DNA of 64,000 bases from Aquila chrysaetos chrysaetos (taxonomy: Eukaryota > Chordata > Aves > Accipitriformes > Accipitridae), in NCBI RefSeq assembly GCF_900496995.4, contig NC_044024.1, positions 19,718,698 to 19,782,697 of the forward strand, read 5' to 3'. Positions 1 to 10,692 of the stretch are shown here, one piece after another. Within the stretch, counting starts at the first letter, position 1, and every line of letters starts with the position of its first letter. The position numbers were made by a program, and so were the translations under genes. A model generated the notes under the pieces. That model made no database searches, was not told where the DNA came from, and saw only the letters and a list, made by a program, of their open reading frames with translations.

Positions 1-350
1 GAGAATGAAGCACAGGGCAATGCCTTTCCTTTGTTCCCCTGTTCCGCAAAACTTGCTCAGGTTTTAAAAAAAAAAAAAAAAAGCCACCAAAATAGCAGAC
101 TTTTGCCATGTCAAAGCCAGAATATTTTTTGTTCAAATAAAAATAAACTTTTGTCTTGTGCAAATGAAGCATTATACGTTTTTTGTATTTGTAAATCTGT
201 GGGGAAGCATTAAACAGTCATCTCTGTTACGAAGGAGTAAGTCATTGATAGAGGGAAGGGGCTCGCCTTCCTGATGTTTCATTGTAATGTTTGTTGTATA
301 TATTTGCACATTAAACTGTGTATCTTTTTTCTAATAAATTAATATAAAAT
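1..350 (+). other. Possible 3' UTR end of an upstream gene
   Basis: This AT-rich stretch has no convincing reading frame. It contains an ATTAAA at 310-315 and an AATAAA at 333-338, a spacing that would suit alternative cleavage sites of a plus-strand transcript entering from the left. A run of A residues lies at about 66-81. No coding exon of the putative gene is visible, so identity cannot be given. It could equally be AT-rich intergenic DNA. Confidence 0.3.
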
Positions 351-3300
351 GTAGCTGTGATCTTTAGTTATTTTGATAAGCGAAGGTGCTCCTGGGGAAA
401 ACTTCCACATTTTTCATTTAACGCTTTTTCCGTTTTTTAAATCTCTTACTAGCCTGCGACTTGTTCATCTAAATTATTTGGATGCAAACAAATTTCATAC
501 ACCTGTGATCAGGAAGATTATTTTGCAGGTGACGTCAGAAACAAAGAACGATGAAGTTGTGACCTGGGCTCTTGTCTGCATCCTCCTGGGACCCGGGTAA
601 GTCGCAGCCCTCCGGCCCCAGCTCCTGCCGCTGCCGTACCCAAGGGGCAGGAAGGGGCCGCGCTTGCTGACCGGAGACGTAGACCGCAAGCACAAATTTG
701 TTCAGCATGTGCTCTGGGCTTGCACACAAAGACTAGTTGTTATTTAACCTGATCCTTTAATTGCTCTGTGCTGAGGAGCGTGGCTGCTGTTAATGTAATT
801 TCCACATGCGGCGAGCTGGGGACGTGGGATCCTTTCAACGTGCACGTCTCGGGATTTTGAAGATGAAACGAGGCAGTCCGTGGGAGCAGCGCTGAGCAAG
901 CCTAGCTGCTAACAAGCAAAGTAGTTTGGGAAATCGTTTATTTATTGCTTCGGGCAAGTGTCACTTTGGGATCCGCGCGCTTTGTAATCCTGGCTGGATA
1001 CCCACCGTGGTGAACCGAGGGACTCGTAGTGCTTAGAGAGCCATTGATGGAAACTCGGCTGCACGACTCAAGAAGCACAGACGCGTGTAATTTAGATAAG
1101 CCGACGCCTGGGGGCTCGATACAAGGGAACTGCGTGACATTTTGTGTTGGGTCTTACAGGCAGGGCAGGTCGGATAAATGAAAGGTCAGATAAAGTCTGA
1201 CTGCCGGTTCGCAGGCTGCTTCCACGTCCCATCTCCGGCAGAGATGGGAACGGCCCTTTCGGCAGGGAGTACTCCCCGTCTCCGGCACCAGCTCCCAGAC
1301 CCTCAGAGGGAAGCAAGCCGTGCCAAAGCCACCGCCGTCCCTGCCGCGATGGCCCGGCACGTCCCCTCCGCGCGGTTCTTCCCAGGGCAGCACAGGCGCT
1401 TGTCACGGAGGGTCCCGGCACCCAGAGCATCCCCGCGGGCAGGGAAAGCCCGGCCGGCGGGATGCAACGCCCTCGGAGCTTGCGATCGAGGAATTGGGTT
1501 CTGCGAGTAAACGGTGCTGAAACGAAGCAGTGCGAGGCTGCGCAAAAGTCAGGAAGCTCTCAGACTTCTCACGCCTCTGTGCAAAGTACTTTGGTGATTA
1601 GATAATACTAATAAGGGGGAAAAAACCTGATAGCAAAAAGTATGACTGTAAGCACTTGGTAAAGGTTAGCCCATCTAATCGCATCCACAGTTTCAAACCA
1701 CGTAAAACATTCCTCTGAAGCAAAAAGCCAGCCGGTTACCAAACCCAGGTCATCTTCACGGGCCATGAAACACAAACCCCTCCAAAAAGGCAGTAAATCC
1801 CTATCGCCCCGGTGCTTTTTGCCTCTCTAGCTCTTTTGGTTAAGAGTGCAATTGCTTTGGTCTTTTTTAGCCTGAGATGCTCAATAGAGCGCTACCTTAA
1901 AAATGGGCATTCCTGTGTAATTGTGTCCATGCTGGGGACTGTATTAGTGCAAGGATACAGGTCTCGGGCCACACTGGTGACATCTCATTTCTCTCCAGTA
2001 GATCTCCAAGAGCTTTGGCGAAGGAACCCGTACTTCATTTCTGATTTTTCATGTGCACTTTGAGGGACAGTGTCTCCCCCAGGACTGGTGACAGCAGCAG
2101 AGATGGCACCCGGGTCTGCGGAGTCGTAGCCCTGCCCTTTCACCAGCAGCTAAAGCAGGCTGCACGCTGTGTTTTGACAGGTCTTAAGATCTGCATTTCC
2201 CCATCAAACAGCACCTAAAGCTCCTCTTCCAGTTGTTTAGGGCAGAGAGTGCAGAGGGACTTTGCTGTACGGGTTATACATATTTATAGGAGCGCACTGG
2301 TGTCAGCAGCACCGCATCCAGCGCTTAAACACAAAGGACGCGTCTGGAGGCTCAGCCCCTTCCCACCTGGGGAGCTGATCCCGGGCCCTCTTGTAATGCA
2401 GGAGCGAGCAGGGAGAGACCCAGCCTTTCATTCATTGTCCTGTTTTGCTCTACTTTGATATTTGATTTTCCTTTCACATCCAGTTTTAGCATAAGCTCAT
2501 TGTTATACAGCCCCAACATGCCCTGCTCTGACAGCTCAGGGATCTCAGCGTTGGCAAATTCATCACTGTGTAAAAGCCTGAAAAGCCCTCGCTCGGCTGG
2601 TGGGGTCTCCTCGAGGGCTTCGAGGCTTAAAGCAATTTGGGGGTGGTTTCCTTGCATGTGTTTGCGGTGGTGGTTGTTGCAGTTTGGTTTGCTTCTTCAT
2701 TCAAAAATATTCAGTGCTTTGTCCGGGAGCTCAGCTACTTGGAAGTGCCTCTGACTATGCCGCTATCTAGAGACGCTTGGTTTTGCTACTGCTGCTGTTG
2801 TTCCTTAGCTTCCTTCCCCACATGAACAGCACAGAGGAATGGGGAAGACCTGCTCTGTAGTTTTCCCCACAAGGAAAAAAAACCCACAGATCCCTCACAC
2901 AAAAGCAGCAGTTCTGCCGCCCACCCCAGGAGGATGCCGCTCTGCAAGCGCCTCGGCTTTCTCTGGGAAGGCACGGAGCGCTTTCTAGAGTTACGGGATG
3001 ATGAAAAAGGCAAAACATCAAACGAAGGCAGCGCTGGCAGGTGTCTGCCAGCCCTGGAGGAGATGCCAGAAGGCAAACATAGCTTTTGCCTTTAGGTTTC
3101 CAGACCAAAGTTCAGGATGAGCTTTCAGTGCGACCTTTTGTACAGCCTGAGAGAGACAATTCCTCTACAGCGAGATGGAAGATTGAGCAATAAAGGGATT
3201 CATAAAATCTCTGAGGTCTCGGTAACTCTTTAGTCTCTCTGTTTTGTATTAACGTACCTTTAGGGAAGCAGCCAGGCTCGCCAGGCAAAGGGAGCCAAGA

Positions 3301-6300
3301 TTTCCAACAGGAGTCCTACCGGCGTTTGGGTGCCTCCACCACCGGGGCATCCAGCCGAGATCCCCTCAACAGCCGGCGTTTCAGAGACACCGACCTGTTC
3401 CCCTTCAAAACTGACGTGCCCTGGGACATGCCCCACCAGGGACTGCGTTATCCCGCCGTGGCTGTGCCGGGTGCGGGCAGCCCCGGGAGGGCTGCCGGGA
3501 CAGACCGACCCTCTCCCACCTTCTGCTGCTGCTGCTCCTGCCGAGCCGGCTGACACCCCACCAAACCCCCCCGGGCTGCGCCCAGGCCCCTCGGCACCCC
3601 AAAAATCCAGACTGGCAGAGGCTGAGACATTTGCCCTTGGCAGCCCTCCGTCATTCACGTCTTGGGGTACGTTCTTTCAGACTGGGAGCTATTTATTTCA
3701 AAGGGCTGAGCAAGCCCGATGTACTGGCGCTGGCAAATGAAGCTCCCCAAAAAGGGTAAGGGCTTCCCGGCAGAAAAGGTACCTGGCCCTTGGTGTATAT
3801 TTTATCCACGGAGATGAGGCAGTCAGCAGGGTAGTAGGCAGGCTGTTTACAGTTCAAAAACAAGAGATGTCATTTTTAAAGTGTTTTTTTTTAAATAAAA
3901 AATGGAAGATTCATCATTTCTTTGGTTTGACTTCCTCCACCGTTAGTCAGAAATCATCAGGAAATGCCACCGAAGGAAATCCGTCCTGTTCTGCCTGGTC
4001 AGCACCAGGAACGTGCGCACGCAGAGGAGGACGGCGATGGGGGCTCTGGCTCTTCCCAGGCGGAGCTGAGTGATGCAGCAGGGACAGCTCTAGAGCAAAC
4101 TTGCATGACATGTAAAGTAGAAATGACAGGGAGACAAAATAAAGATGGATTTCCACAACCAGCGCATCCAGAATCTGGCTTTTGCACAAAATGAAAATCT
4201 GGAATAACTCCAGAAATGTCAGTAAATTTTTTTCCATGTTTATATATAGCACAAAAGCATCTTTTACCATCCGTACACCTCTCCAGACTTGGCTTTTCTC
4301 TAAACAGCTCTGACTGTTAAACGATACACAAGGTTCATCAAACAGCTTTATTTCTATTGCAGACTTGCCCATGTCCCTGTGCTCCTCTCACTGGTGACCA
4401 CTCCATTACTCCCTCCACAACCTGCAGCTGGGCTGGCTCAAAAACTGCTTGAATGTTGTTATTTACCTCCAGCCTCTCCGGATCAAGTGGGCAGAAAGGG
4501 CTGTTTTGGTGTTAGTCCATCAGGTATGGTAGCCTATACCCTTGTGGCTGCAAAAATGGAGACATCTAAGCGAAAGCACCATTTTTTTCCATTGGCAGCT
4601 TAATGTTAATCCTCCTAATGAGCTTTTGCTAACTGCTGACCGCAGCTGTTCTTTGAAAAAGTAGAGGGAGGAGACAGAATGGCTGGTCTATATCAGGAGG
4701 AGGTGAGAAACAGAGATGTGCAGGAGTCTGGAGCAAAAAGAGCAGCCTTATCCATGAGGTTCGTTTCAATCCTGTACGAGAGACACCGCATAGAAAAGGT
4801 TAAGGTGAACAACCCTGAATTCAGTTTTACAGGCTAGTACAAAGTCTACATCTTTTCTAGAAACAGATGTTCTCATTCAGAACAGTATACCTGCATTGCG
4901 TTATTCTGCAGCAGCGAGTAAAATGTGCCAGGTGAGGCGGCGAAGCATCGTTCGTTAGCTCTGTGCATCGCTCTTTAACTCTCTGACTTGCGCTGCTCCG
5001 GAGGAGGCAGACGCGGACAGGCTCACCCTCGGGGTCTCTTCAGCATCCCAGAGAGCAGAGCCCGACCCGTGCCGGCAGGTCCCCAAGCCGCTGCAAGACA
5101 GATAAGGAAAATAACCTTTACAGGCAGAAAAGCAGGTGTGTCCCAGCCCTGCAGATACCGTATCCAAAGAGCCTACAAGCAGAAAGAGGGAACGGCTCTG
5201 AATCGCCTCTTGTGTTTATCAGGGTTATTTTTCCTACGGGTGCCTTTGATCCCGCTTCCCGGGGAAGCGGCAGGTTCGAGGAGCTCCGTGGCATAAGGAA
5301 ACCCCCGAGGTCCTTCTGCCGGGGAAAAGCTCGGCAGGTCCGGCCGTCCGGCGGCACGGAGCCCGCGCCTGGCCGTGGGGACACGGCTCTGTGTGCCCAC
5401 CGGCTCTCGGTACGGGGGCATTGGCTTTGTTTGACAAACACATAAGCTGTCACTTTAGCTTGAAAGCCCTGTGCGAGCTCCTTTTGCTGCCTGGATCAAG
5501 AGGAAAACGCACCCGGCTGCTTGCACCCTTCCTAAGCACCATGGGGAGAGTCTCAGCCTTGTACCCGGGCGAGGGAAACCTGCAGCCTCAGGAGGAGGCA
5601 GAAAAAATCACGCTCATCTGGAGGTCTTGCCTACAAATACTGTATCTTAGCAGCAGTCGGGGCGTGCTTTCCCGATATCCCCCATGCAATTCTGAAAGGT
5701 CAGAAAAGACTTAAAAATCGGATTTCCCTGACAACGCTGACACTTGCACCGCAGCCAAGCGGAGTCCTCTGCCTGGAAAACGTTGACGCAAAGGCTTCCC
5801 AGTGCTGCGGAGCAGCGGTCGGCGTGAGATGGGATCCGTCACTCTAACTCAGGGTTGAGCAACCTGTTTGTCAAACCGTAATCTGGCCACTTCCCGGGCA
5901 GTGCTGGCTTCCCCTCTGCGCCAGCCAGCGCGGTACAGAGGGCCAAGGTCAGGGCAGGCGGGGAGAAAGCCAGCGAGAAAAGCTACCAGGCACAGGGTGA
6001 GATGGTGCTGGGCAAAAGCAAGCCCTACCCTGCTGTGCCCCATACCTCGCTGCTGCTTCCACGGGGAAATTACAGCCCAGGAGCCTCCAGAACATTCAAT
6101 CACGCTTTCGTAGGAAGTTGGCAGCAGCTTTAGGGTGTGCACAAGGTGTCCAAAGACATCTGTAGCTGAGTGGGTGGGAGCTCAGGGGAGTACAGCTTCC
6201 ACGTCCCAAAACATTACCTTTTATTTTGCCTTGGAAAGCATTCAAATAGCTGTCCTTTAAAAGGTCTAGAGCTTCTCCTTATCTGGTGTTCACATCGTGC

Positions 6301-8150
6301 GTGGCCCCGCAGCTGTCGCCCCAAACAAAACAAGGGAAAAAAGGGAAACTGCTTTGGTGAAAGAAGGCGCTCGGTGCTAGCGAACGGCCCTCGTAAAGAT
6401 TTCCAGTTGCCATGGGATCTACTTTGTGCCGTGATTGCTTTTCTTTTAATAACCAGCCTCAGGAAATATCACAAGGCAAAGTCAGAGGGGAGAACCAGTG
6501 CCAAGATCTCGGGGCCGCAGGTAACCCCGAAACGAATCTCTGCTGCCGTCAAGGCAGAGAAGAGGAACCGCCACCGCTGCCTCCTTAAAGGCTGGTCTTC
6601 CATCTCGACTTGTGAAAGCCTTCAGGGGGAAGTGGTCAACCTCTAGCTGTTGTTCAGAGTCATTTTCATGGAAGTCTCCAAATAGATGTTATGCCTCCGT
6701 GCTGAAGAAGGCATTTTTCAGAAAAGTAAACAAAATGCTCTTGCCACAGACCACATTTTGTCGAGGATGGTACTGAAAGTGGGTGAAGTTCAGCTGTATT
6801 CTCGCTCTCTTTCTGCTCGCTTCCGCGCGTGCCTGCAGCAGAGGGAAATGAGCCCAGCAATAATTGCTGCAGCCTAGCGAAAAGCAGAGGGGAAATCCAG
6901 GACTTAGACCCTCAAGTAAAAGCAATTCACCTGGATTTCTTTTCACAAAAGGGCATTTTTCATCAACTCATTGCTAATGAAATCAGTCCAAGTGCTGTTT
7001 TGGCTGATGCTAAATTGACCGAAGAAGTCGCTGCCTGGGGTTGCCCGTTCCCAGCCTGCTGCCGAAGACCACGAGGTCCGGTCCGCTTCTGCCAACACCA
7101 AAAACCCCGACTTTTGGATTTACCAAAGTAATCCAGGGTTTCTGATGTGAGTTTTTCTTCTGTAACATCGAGTTAGACACGTAGGAGAGAGCTCGAGGAC
7201 GGCCGGCAAACAGGGCTCGCCTCCTCCTCGCCGGGACGCTGCCCCGTGCCTCGTGCTGCCAGATGCCTTCCCCACGTGCTCGTTCTTCACTTCACAACCC
7301 ACCTGAAAAAGAGCCCCCGACCCCGAGGGGCTGCCAATGAAATAGTATGTACCGGAATTAAAAACCAAAGACACCTATATCTGTATAAAAACTACTTATG
7401 TCTACGTAGTGTGTATATAGAGAGAGCTTGAGGGCATCTATATGTATATGTATATATTGTTGAGAAGCACAAGACATCTGTCTCACGCTGGGACTCGGAG
7501 GTGTGCGGGGGCCGGACAGGAGCCACGTTATTCCTGCTGGGAGCCCAGAGTTCCTATTTCGGTTTCTGCCTCCCTACCCGGCGCCTCTTCCGCTGTGCCC
7601 GCGCGCACCAAAACCTGGGAGGCTGTGTGTGCGCCGGCAGCTCTCTGTGCTGGGGAAAGGGAGAGGAAAATATTTGTTTTCCCCGTCCTCTCCTCCCGTG
7701 CAGGGCTGCCCCGTGGCAGACGTGACCGCCGCCGACGGCGTGTGCTGTGACAGGGATGCTGCAAAGCACAACCACCCGTGGCGACTTCTGTTTTCAGCCA
7801 CACAGGGGGGGGAACAGAAAACAACTTTCTATTTTGATATTTTTATTTTATTGCTATTGGAAAAGCGCTGTCTCCCGCTCTCAATGTCTTGCAGGTCTGA
7901 GCCCACGTCGTGGCTCCTGGCGTTGGGGTTTAACGGCCCGTTAAGACAAAGCTGGCAGCGCAGCCTCCGGCTTCCAGCCGCGTGACTACGACCCTGCCGA
8001 AATCCCAAGGGCAGAATTGGCCCCGCTCCCTGCGTACCCTTTATGTAGACCCATATCACCGTCTTTGGAAGATTAAGGTGAGCTATGGGTTACGGAAGTC
8101 GGCAGTCGTGCCGCCTGTAACGATTTTGCTTCTGTTCCCCAGTCAGGTCA
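351..8150. other. Intergenic, no gene recognised
   Basis: Reading frames here are short, overlap on both strands and match no family I know. Several moderately CpG-rich patches occur (about 1,230-1,480, 3,300-3,600, 5,240-5,420 and 7,200-7,750), separated by AT-rich DNA. A consensus CRE (TGACGTCA) is at 530-537. No tRNA, rRNA or clear repeat was seen. Unrecognised non-coding RNA or enhancers cannot be excluded. Confidence 0.5.
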
Positions 8151-8239
8151 GCAGATGAGGGCGGCCGGACTTCACTCGTACCCACTCACGTGTTGCCTGT
8201 GGGATTTATTGCAACATCGGTCGTCAGGTTTGGTTTTGC

Positions 8240-9240
8240 CAGAAGTGGGAACCAACGTACCGGTCGGCGCTGCGCCGGGATGGGTTTGGCGGCGCCGACC
8301 CCGCAGCTCCCGGCCGCGAGCAGCGCGGGTGCCGCTGCCGGAGCGTTCGGGCACGCGGCGGGACAGAGGCGCGAGCGCTGGGTGAGCTGGAAACGCGGGT
8401 CGGCCTCGGGACAAATATCTCCCCTCCGGCGCCCTGGGCTCCTCGTCCCGGGGAGATAACGCAGCCGGCGGTATCTGGCCGTGCCCAGGCGCGTGTGCCC
8501 GAGCCTCAGGGTGGGAACCTGCCGATACCCAGCGGCTTTAAGGTGGGGGGGCTCCGACCCGCGCCGTGGGGCTCCGCTTCCCGGCGCTATCAGTTTGGCA
8601 CGCGGGAGGCTTTGCGGTCCCCGTTCTTGTTATCTTTACCGCTTTCTACCTTCCGAAGCAGGCAGGCGGCCGCCCGCGTTAACGCGGCGGCTCTCGCCCC
8701 GCGGCACACGGACTCTGGGGGTCGTCGGAGCGTTCCCCAGACGGACCCCGCGGAGGGTGGCGTTCCCAGCAGCCGGACGCGGCGATACCCGTCGCCCCGG
8801 GAACACGGCACCCATCATAGCTAGTCTTGGGCTGAGGTCGGTCCGTTGCCCCCCGCTCCCAAGCCGTGACCCCGTCGGGCGCCAGCCGTCAACCCACCCC
8901 GGCGCGGCGGCACGGCCGTGAAGGACGGCTCGACCGAGGGTGCCTGCAATAAGCCCCCACCCCGTCTGCCCGGCAGCCTCCGCAGCCCTCCCGCAGCCCC
9001 ACGGCCTTCCCGGCCGCCGTCCCGGAGGAGAAAGTGATGTCGTCTGGACCAAATCAGCTGGAGTTTTTCCATCGCCTTCTCTGGCGCATCTCCTGTCAGC
9101 CGCAGGGATGCCCCGCAGACGTGGACCCCCCCCTTGCACAGCACCGCAGAGCCCAGTTCCCTTCAGCGCCTACGAGTGCATCGCCCTGTACTACGGACCC
9201 CACCGCCGGGTGGGGAACAGAAACTCCATCCATCGATAAG
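8240..9240. promoter_or_regulatory. Orphan CpG-dense block
   Basis: About 1 kb of GC-rich DNA with CG dinucleotides at high density, similar in look to the two gene promoters further right. No reading frame inside resembles a known protein. A possible splice donor (GGTGAGCT) lies near 8,380. It may be the promoter of a non-coding RNA, the first exon of an unrecognised gene, or a distal regulatory CpG island. Nothing in the sequence decides between these. Confidence 0.45.
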
Positions 9241-10265
9241 AAAGTGTGTGTGCTTGCATGTTAAATCACACACCTGCGTTCAGCAGATAAAAACGCTGTC
9301 AGTAGTGGGGATGCATTAGGGGTTGCCAGCACTCGCTTTCCATTTTTGCTGATTATTTTTATAGGCAGAAGGGGAACTCTTGCAAAAGCAGGACTGCAGT
9401 CGCGGTGTGATGTTTAAGGGCGTAGGGATGGTGAGACGTATAGTAAGAGGTGATATTGTTGAATAGGCACAATGGCGTAGTTGGAGAAAACAGCAAGCGG
9501 CTTTTCAGCACACAAATGTCTCTGTTGTTGCCTGCATACACCTTCAGCCTGCGCAACTTTAATACTTCAAAATAAAACGGGAGCCAAAGCAATGGATTGT
9601 AATGCAAAAGCTAATCCATAACTGGCCACAGTTAAGAGATAAAGTAATAACATCATGAACAGCTAATGAAAGCTTTAGTTTTAACTTACCACAATGAAAG
9701 GTAAAATAAAACCATGCTTGCTGAGAGCGAGACGTGCGCATGGGCTCGTGCTGTTAACGTGTACGTGTTTCACACTTCGCAAATGTGCGTAAAAATCAGC
9801 CACGGGGCTTTCAGCAGCCAAAGCAACCTTGTGCTGGCTGCGTACGGAGCACAGGGAACCGCCTGACGTACCTGTGCCCAAACCAGCTATTTTACTGCTG
9901 ATATTTTGTACACCCGTTCTGACCTCTGGATGACGACGGCTTGCGTAAAAAGAAGGCGAGAGCCCAGAAAGGAACACGGCACTGCCTGCTTGGCCGACTT
10001 TCTAAAAATACCATGCACGGCTCTGTCATCTGCACGGTAGGCACCGCAGCTTCTCCCGTCCCTGCCAGGCTGATGGGATCTGATTTTCAATCTGTTTTCC
10101 TGTAAGGTCACACTCCATCCATTCCCTCCCTGGTAATTCTTGAAGCCGATGCCCACCTTACTCTCAAAGGAAGGAGTGAATGTCTGGAAAATATTAGAGT
10201 CTTGCAAATTTTGTGAGAACAGGTAATCAGGCTGAGAAAAGAGAGAGGCAACAGAATGAATTAAA
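9241..10265. other. Intergenic, no gene recognised
   Basis: Mixed-composition DNA with a short TG-rich stretch at about 9,240-9,260. No reading frame, RNA gene or repeat family was identified. Confidence 0.5.
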
Positions 10266-10269
10266 ACCT

Positions 10270-10326
10270 GGGAAAAACCTTAATGGGAGCTTGTGCCTTG
10301 TTAGACACCAGAAAATCCACTCTTTA
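10270..10326 (+). pseudogene. C2H2 zinc-finger relic, plus-strand copy
   Basis: Read on the plus strand from 10,270, the frame gives GKNLNGSLCLVRHQKIH. This matches the second half of a KRAB-type C2H2 finger (GKSF..S..L..HQ.IH), including the two zinc-binding histidines. The cysteine pair is not preserved and there is no flanking open frame. It is a fragment of a zinc-finger gene, not a working gene. A closely similar copy lies inverted immediately downstream. Confidence 0.6.
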
Positions 10327-10397
10327 GTCAAGTTTTCTCTCTCATGTGGATTCCCTGGTGTTTAATGAAGCATGAACTCCCATTAAAGCTTTTCCTG
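10270..10397. repeat. Imperfect inverted repeat of the zinc-finger relics
   Basis: The arm at 10,270-10,320 and the reverse complement of 10,346-10,397 align over about 50 bases at roughly 80% identity by eye, with a spacer of about 25 bases. The arms are the two zinc-finger relics themselves, so the structure comes from inverted copies of one finger. A transcript of either strand could fold into a long hairpin. Confidence 0.6.
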
Positions 10398-10450
10398 TGG
10401 TTAGGACATTCGCAATGTGTGGCTTCTCTGATGTCTTATAAGCAACAGGG
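10331..10450 (-). pseudogene. C2H2 zinc-finger relic, minus-strand copy
   Basis: The minus strand reads CECPNHRKSFNGSSCF followed by IKHQGIHMREKT. This is a recognisable finger: a Cys-X-Cys in place of Cys-X2-Cys, the KSF, the HQ.IH pair, and an inter-finger linker ending REKT. Just upstream, in a different frame, is another linker-like stretch (YKTSEKPH), so at least one frameshift separates two fingers. No start codon or KRAB box was found. It is a decayed fragment of a zinc-finger array. Confidence 0.65.
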
Positions 10451-10626
10451 TTGTGCTGCAGCCTTGGAGAGCTCAGTCTGTCAGTCCCCAGCCACAAACC
10501 CGTAGAAAGTTATTTACTAGTTTATTTATTAGTTCTGTGGCACATGGGGCTGCTTGCTAGATGCAGGATTTTGCCATAAAACCAGATAAAAGGACAAGAG
10601 GGAAATGCAGGCTGCGTACAGAGGGA

Positions 10627-10692
10627 CATCCCATCCCATCCCATCCCATCCCATCCCATCCCATCCCAATCCATCCCACCCATCCCATCCCA
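10627..10692. repeat. CCCAT pentanucleotide microsatellite
   Basis: About a dozen tandem copies of CCCAT (GGGAT on the other strand), with one or two interruptions near the right end. The repeat is simple. Its translation on the minus strand gives a false Gly/Trp/Asp repeat protein. Confidence 0.95.

Noticed and set aside
1090..8640. Several AGATAA/TTATCT (GATA-factor) motifs, for example at 1,094, 1,188, 1,600 and 8,453
   Set aside because: The number seen is about what chance predicts for a six-base motif on two strands over this distance.
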